Below are positions 59,464 to 64,000 of a stretch of 64,000 bases of DNA, piece after piece. The notes under the pieces were generated by a model, which had not been told where the DNA came from, searched no databases, and saw nothing but the letters and a program-made list of their open reading frames with translations. The DNA lies in assembly GCA_023512835.1 (NCBI GenBank), contig CM042088.1:55363579-55427578 (forward strand), given 5' to 3'. Source of the DNA: Taxillus chinensis. Taxonomy: Eukaryota; Streptophyta; Magnoliopsida; Santalales; Loranthaceae. Numbering within the stretch: position 1 is the stretch's first letter; every line of letters begins with the position of its first letter. Made by a program: the position numbers and the translations under genes.

Positions 59464-59975
59464 AGGGCTAAGTAGAAAAATCGACAAACCAATTTAACTC
59501 GATAAATCGACCAACCGAAAAACAAATAAATCAATATTTATTTGGGCGGGTTGTCTAACCTATCAATTCGACCGAAGACCGAATAAACCGATAAAATAAA
59601 TAGTACAACCCACCCAAACCGACCGACAAAGATTTTATGAATTATAAGTGGAAGTCTATTGATTGTGGACTTCCTAGGTTTAATCCAAATGTGTTTTTGA
59701 TGACGACAATTTATTTGATTTGGTTTATCGAGATTAGATATTATATTTTGTATTATAGTTTATGTTGATGTTGTGAATTTAAAGTGAGAAATTGACAATG
59801 TTAAGGTTGAGCATGAAAACTGTTAACTCCAATTAACCAAATGAATCGATCAACAAAAAAAATCGAATAAACCAATTTGGGTGAGTTAAACAATTCTATC
59901 AACCCGACCGAAAATCAAAATTTTGATTCAACAAAGTGATGTAACCCCGCCCAAATCAATCGACGATCACCCCTA
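59464..59975. mobile_element. Possible hAT-like MITE
   Basis: The left end TAGGGCTAAG and the reverse complement of the right end TAGGGGTGAT are similar, and AATCGACAAACC/GACCGA-type phrases recur inside near both ends. No matching 8-bp flanks were found. Confidence 0.35.
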
Positions 59976-60798
59976 ATTTTGAGTAAGTATCCTTTCCCTC
60001 ATGATATGAGAATTAGTTGGTGCAATTTTAAATTAAAATTATTTAATTTTTGCTTAGAGGGATTAATAACAATTTTAAAAAATACTTGTCTTTAAATGAT
60101 ACAACCAAACACAATATAAGATTATTAGTCTAATTATATGTCCGATATTAGTAAAAATCAAATGTAATATTAATTTTAGAAGATTTACATATGAATAGTA
60201 TTAAAACTTATTAATACCCCATCAATAATACCTAATTTATCCCATGATAAATCCACACCCAACTGTAAAGTATCCATATGAACCATATCAACCCTTTTAT
60301 CCCATCCCACCGATCCATCAAAGGATTGTTAGGGCTATGGGGGGTGCAAAAATGTTCAAAACTTGAAACTCAAATCCAAAATTGTTGTATTTCATAACTC
60401 CTAACTTGAAGCCTGAAATTCTTAATGTGGGTTCAGCTTGGGCTTAAAAATTGAATCTGGCCTTAACCAAAATATTTTTTATATTTTTATTGGAGACATG
60501 TGATACATGTGATTAGTAGGAATGAAAATTTATCTGTCCCCATGTGAAATTTTAAAATTATTTGGGAGGTCGAGCGAGTATGCCCCGCCTCATGTACTCG
60601 TCACCTCACATGTATTTCCTATTCCCATCTCATTTATACCCCAAGCAGTCATTTCCCCACCCTGTCCCACTTGCAAAAATCAAACTTATGACTTCATTCC
60701 AATCGTATTAATGATTTAATCATTATGTTATATGATTACTGTTTTGCTTATGTAATTATTACATGTACTTACAAAATAGTTTAAAAATAATATTAGTG

Positions 60799-60834
<36 letters not shown>

Positions 60835-62040
60835 GCATGTTTTATTTAAAAACAACATTAAGTATAATATATATATTAATAAAAAATAAATATACTAATA
60901 GTATTTTAATATAAAATATAAAATAATTATATTTAAATTTAATTCGAGATACTATGTTTTACAAGGTTAATTACTGAGCGCTGTCATAGGTGAAACTATA
61001 TTTGAAAGTCAAAAAAGAAAAAGAAAATATTGATAAGAAATTGAGAATATTCATCAGATATGTTTCTTACTTTAGTTGATAAACCTTTATGTACAAAAAT
61101 AAAGAAGAGCATGAAATAGTAATTGTTGAGGATTGGTGAAGATTATTGAGAGTTGCTCAATAAGTTTAGGTTATTCGCTATTATAACTTGAGTTAACGAT
61201 CAATAACATAAATTGTGTGTTTCTTGTATTAGCTGTTTAAGGAATTCTAATCATAAATCAACTATACAAGATCTGTATTAGTTTTTTAGTTGAATATATA
61301 TATTTTTGTTACAGTGAGAAAACATCCTATGATTGTCTTTCGTGTTTTGTTTATAGTATTTGTTTTTTGAATCTCATCATTTGATAATAAAATCTTTCAA
61401 AAGAAGTCTATTCCCATTTAGACTTCAAGAGACTTAATACTTTATATGTTTTCATGTCATTACTTGTAACTTAGATGATATTAATTGCAGTTTTAAACAA
61501 TAGCTTTTAAATATAAGTTATCTAGTTTGTATCGCGACCCCTCTTAATTGAATTTTTCAAATCCATCCATGTCACGCCAAAGCATTATTATTATTATTAT
61601 TTTGGGTTTAAAATTTATTTACTTTGGTAATATATTTTTAGGGGTGTGAGTTCATGTCTACTAATTTTAGATGTACCATATAAACTTTTGCTATTTTGAT
61701 ACATTATTAATATTTATTTTAAAAATTAATCAAATTAAATATTTATATATTGATAAATATATTCATAAAATTTATAACGATTAATTTTTATACAACTGAA
61801 TAAATAAATAAATAATTACAACTTATTTATTAATTAATTATTTTCTTTCATAGGTATTAATCGAACGTTATTTTTAAAAATAAATATCGAAAAATCTACC
61901 GCAAAAATCACACTTCATCTTCAGCTGCTGATGTGGACAAGATTAAAGAAGAGATACGATACCACGGCCGATATTATATTGGGGTGGAGGGCGGGGGGCA
62001 GGGCAGCCGCAGCCAGCAGCAGCCAGCAGCCAGCAAGCAA
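59976..62040. other. AT-rich spacer with (AAT)n repeat
   Basis: A trinucleotide ATA run lies at about 60797-60831. No gene is recognised. The last 100 bp contain a CAG/CAGC-rich stretch (about 62005-62040) just before the eRF3-like leader. Confidence 0.6.
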
Positions 62041-62055
62041 ATCCGAACTCACTCA

Positions 62056-62073
62056 AAAACCCTAGAACCCTAG
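62056..62073 (+). promoter_or_regulatory. Two telo-box-like motifs before the second eRF3 copy
   Basis: AAACCCTAG is followed by AACCCTAGAG, one more copy than in the leader of the first gene. The rest of the leader (GAGCTCGATTCGA) is shared with it. Confidence 0.45.
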
Positions 62074-62097
62074 AGCTCGATTCGATTCTTCTCTGCA

Positions 62098-63226
62098 ATG
62101 GGTGCGATCACCCTCAACAATCTCTCTTTTTTCACTACACCCCCACGTAAATTCAATCTGTCGGTTCCGATTGTCATCGCAAATGTTTTGTTAATGTGAC
62201 GATTTTGCTCTGTGTCATTTGTTGCGTTTGCTAGATATCGAAGAGGAGATCCGGGATTTACAGCTTGATGCGTATCCAGAGGAGGCAAAACCCCCCCGAA
62301 GAAGCTGAAATTTCCGATAAAATGGAGGAAGGTATGTTGGTGATATTGCCAAATTTAGTTTTTGTTTACTTTCTCCGTGTGGTTGGTTTGATCCAGTGTT
62401 TTCGTTGCATGTGTCGATGAAACTACACAGGCTTACTGTTTTTTTTGTTTGATTCGCTCGTCGATCCTTGATGGATTTGTATGCACGGATTTGTTTTTAC
62501 TGCTGCCATGTCAATCAATCAAAAACCCATATGTGAGATATTGATTTTTTTTATAAAAATCAAAATAATATGATATTTCTGCTCAGACTATTTGTCTGAT
62601 CATTATGACAATTAGACTGCTCGTCTAATTGTTCTGGGTTGATTATAATTTCCCTAGTCTAGTCCCTTTATTCTCTGGCTAGGTGATACTTCGGATTGAT
62701 CATCAACAAATATTTAATGGACAGAATGCAAAAAGCAAATATAAATATAAATATTGGTTGTAATTTTAATGATGTAATTATTAGGCAGGATTATCACTGA
62801 CACCGTATTGGTCATTTATTCTTTTTCTTCGTTTAATCCCTTGAAGATTCTTGGTACTCTAGGCGTACTGTTGGCTGCTCCCTCTCTTTAACTTTAGGCC
62901 TTCGCTATGGCTATTAGTTATACCAGGTGCAAACGCACTTTAGGCTTAATCAATAATCCATGTTTAGCCTTGCAGTTTTGATCCTTATTTTACATAATCG
63001 TGAAATCAACCCTTATTATAATTTTTATTTTCCATAAAATTTGTCCAGTATCTTCCTCCTCGCCAAGTATTATCTTGTAAGCTCTATCTGTTTCTTTCTT
63101 TTGCATAAACTGTAGTTCTTTTAGTTTTAAATTAGGCTTATGTTATTTTACTCTGGGCCATTCATGCCTATGGATCAACTAAGTTTTTCAAAATTCCAGA
63201 TCAAACTAATCAATTTGGCATTGTCT
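62098..63226 (+). pseudogene. Second eRF3 copy, 5' part, opposite orientation
   Basis: ATG and one G (62098-62101), a GT-AG intron, then exon 62235-62331 encode the eRF3 start (DIEEEIRDLQLDAYPEEAKP). Leader, intron 1 and the long following intron align with the minus-strand gene up to about 63226. Compared with that gene, intron 2 and the start of exon 3 are missing, so exons 2 and 3 are fused. A run of seven C at 62291-62297 puts the frame one base off and a TGA follows at 62306-62308; discounting one base, the family-like text resumes. The donor GTATG at 62332 is kept. The rest would lie beyond the window. It may be a dead duplicate or a second working gene with a sequence error. Confidence 0.8.
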
Positions 63227-64000
63227 TGTTACGAGTGTGCATAATAGCCCGATTAACTTGATCTGAATAATGGCTACTGAGAATTACGTCCTGAGATAGA
63301 GCTCTTTTATATAATATAGAATTAAAAGCACACAACATTCCTCACCCCCTAAATTAAACCTTGTCCCAAGGTTAATTTCTGGAAAATGAAGTTGCATCTC
63401 CACTATGTATTATGTCTTCCAAAGTGGCATTGGCAGGAGAAAGTCTCTTCCAATGCACCAAGAATCACCTCTTGCTCTCTGAACACAACAATTCAAGACA
63501 ACCAGTGATTGGCCTATAATAACATCTTTTGTACCCTGGTGCTTCTTCATTTTCCTATAAAGTCTTCAATATGACCCTCCTTGACACGAGGCCACCTACC
63601 TTCAATCAAAAACAATATTTTACATTTATGACCAGGTCTAAATTTATCATTGCAATTGAAGCAAAGTTCTTTGGATTGTTGTTCACTCAATTCTGCATGT
63701 GTCAATTGTTTGATGGGCATTGATGTTTGATGACAATCATATTCGTCAGCGGCAAACTTTCCTAGATCAATGGGAATGGGTTTCTTGCCTGCTAGATTCC
63801 TTGCTTCATAAAGGCAAGTAAGATCAATAGCTGCCAATAGATTTGCTGGTCTGCAAGCTTGAACTTCTACTTTCAAGCTGTCTTTAAGCCCACTGATAAA
63901 ACATCCCACTTGTTCTTATAATGAACAATCATCCAAACTGGGTTTGGTATTCTTTTACTGTTCTTGTCTGCTGCAATTCCGTAATGTCACCAAAAAAAAT
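63227..64000 (-). mobile_element. Gypsy element inserted in the second eRF3 copy (runs off the window)
   Basis: Homology to the first eRF3 intron stops at 63226. A short LTR-like segment (63227-63337; minus strand TGTTGTGTGC to CGTAACA, with a TATA-like stretch at about 63308) is followed upstream on the minus strand by a polypurine tract (TAGGGGGTGAGGAA). Next comes a remnant that reads like the end of Gypsy pol (63340-63500), then gag. Most of pol is therefore deleted. The target duplication cannot be checked because the far end lies outside the window. Confidence 0.65.
63547..63909 (-). pseudogene. Gypsy gag fragment with zinc knuckle
   Basis: Reads FISGLKDSLKVEVQA, then LTHAELSEQQSKELCFNCND, with a knuckle of the form C-x2-C...H-x4-C (CFNCNDKFRPGHKC) and FLIEG after it, the usual end of Ty3/Gypsy gag in plants. 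The upstream part of gag continues toward 64000 in another frame. Confidence 0.75.

Noticed and set aside
1..64000. CRISPR arrays, prokaryotic operons, rRNA or clear tRNA genes
   Set aside because: None were seen; the introns and transposon types mark this as plant nuclear DNA.

Overview
The window looks like nuclear DNA from a flowering plant, probably a dicot. It is AT-rich, its genes are split by GT-AG introns, and it is crowded with plant-type transposons. It also carries recognisable plant genes: a bHLH95/ZHOUPI-like transcription factor, a fasciclin-like arabinogalactan protein and the translation release factor eRF3. I cannot name the species. All assignments come from reading the sequence and recalling families; no search was run.

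Layout. 1-2.8 kb: two adjacent TIR elements with TTA target duplications; the first carries a broken fasciclin-like (FLA) gene. 3.1-5.1 kb: 3' part of a LINE. 6.4-7.0 kb: a TRIM (miniature LTR element). 7.4-7.7 kb: a MITE. 8.3-10.1 kb: a solo LTR with a motif array. 10.5-13.5 kb: a CACTA-like element. 14.7-16.4 kb: a three-exon bHLH gene whose reading frame is broken at a run of eight C. 18.7-19.1 kb: a MITE. 20.0-21.2 kb: LTR-like repeats. 22.2-30.9 kb: a complete but dead Copia element with both LTRs, primer site, gag and pol, interrupted by a 3.8-kb insertion and with the reverse-transcriptase core deleted.

From 33,071 to 53,791 (minus strand) lies one intact 18-exon eRF3 gene. Its exons splice in frame to 517 residues, but they spread over 20.7 kb because two introns are filled with transposons. 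One of these introns, 8.7 kb long, holds a minus-strand LINE split by a hAT element and by a solo LTR; the solo LTR is itself split by a plus-strand LINE. At 62,098 the 5' part of a second eRF3 copy starts in the opposite direction. It shows homologous leader, exons and introns, and it is cut by a minus-strand Gypsy element that runs off the window. The two start codons face away from each other about 8.3 kb apart, so this is a divergent (head-to-head) duplication of a translation-termination gene.

There is no operon-like cooperation between the genes. The most notable signals are the inverted eRF3 pair, the gene-carrying TIR element, the nesting inside the eRF3 intron, and three single-base frame breaks next to homopolymers in otherwise recognisable genes. 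The breaks could be real decay or assembly errors.
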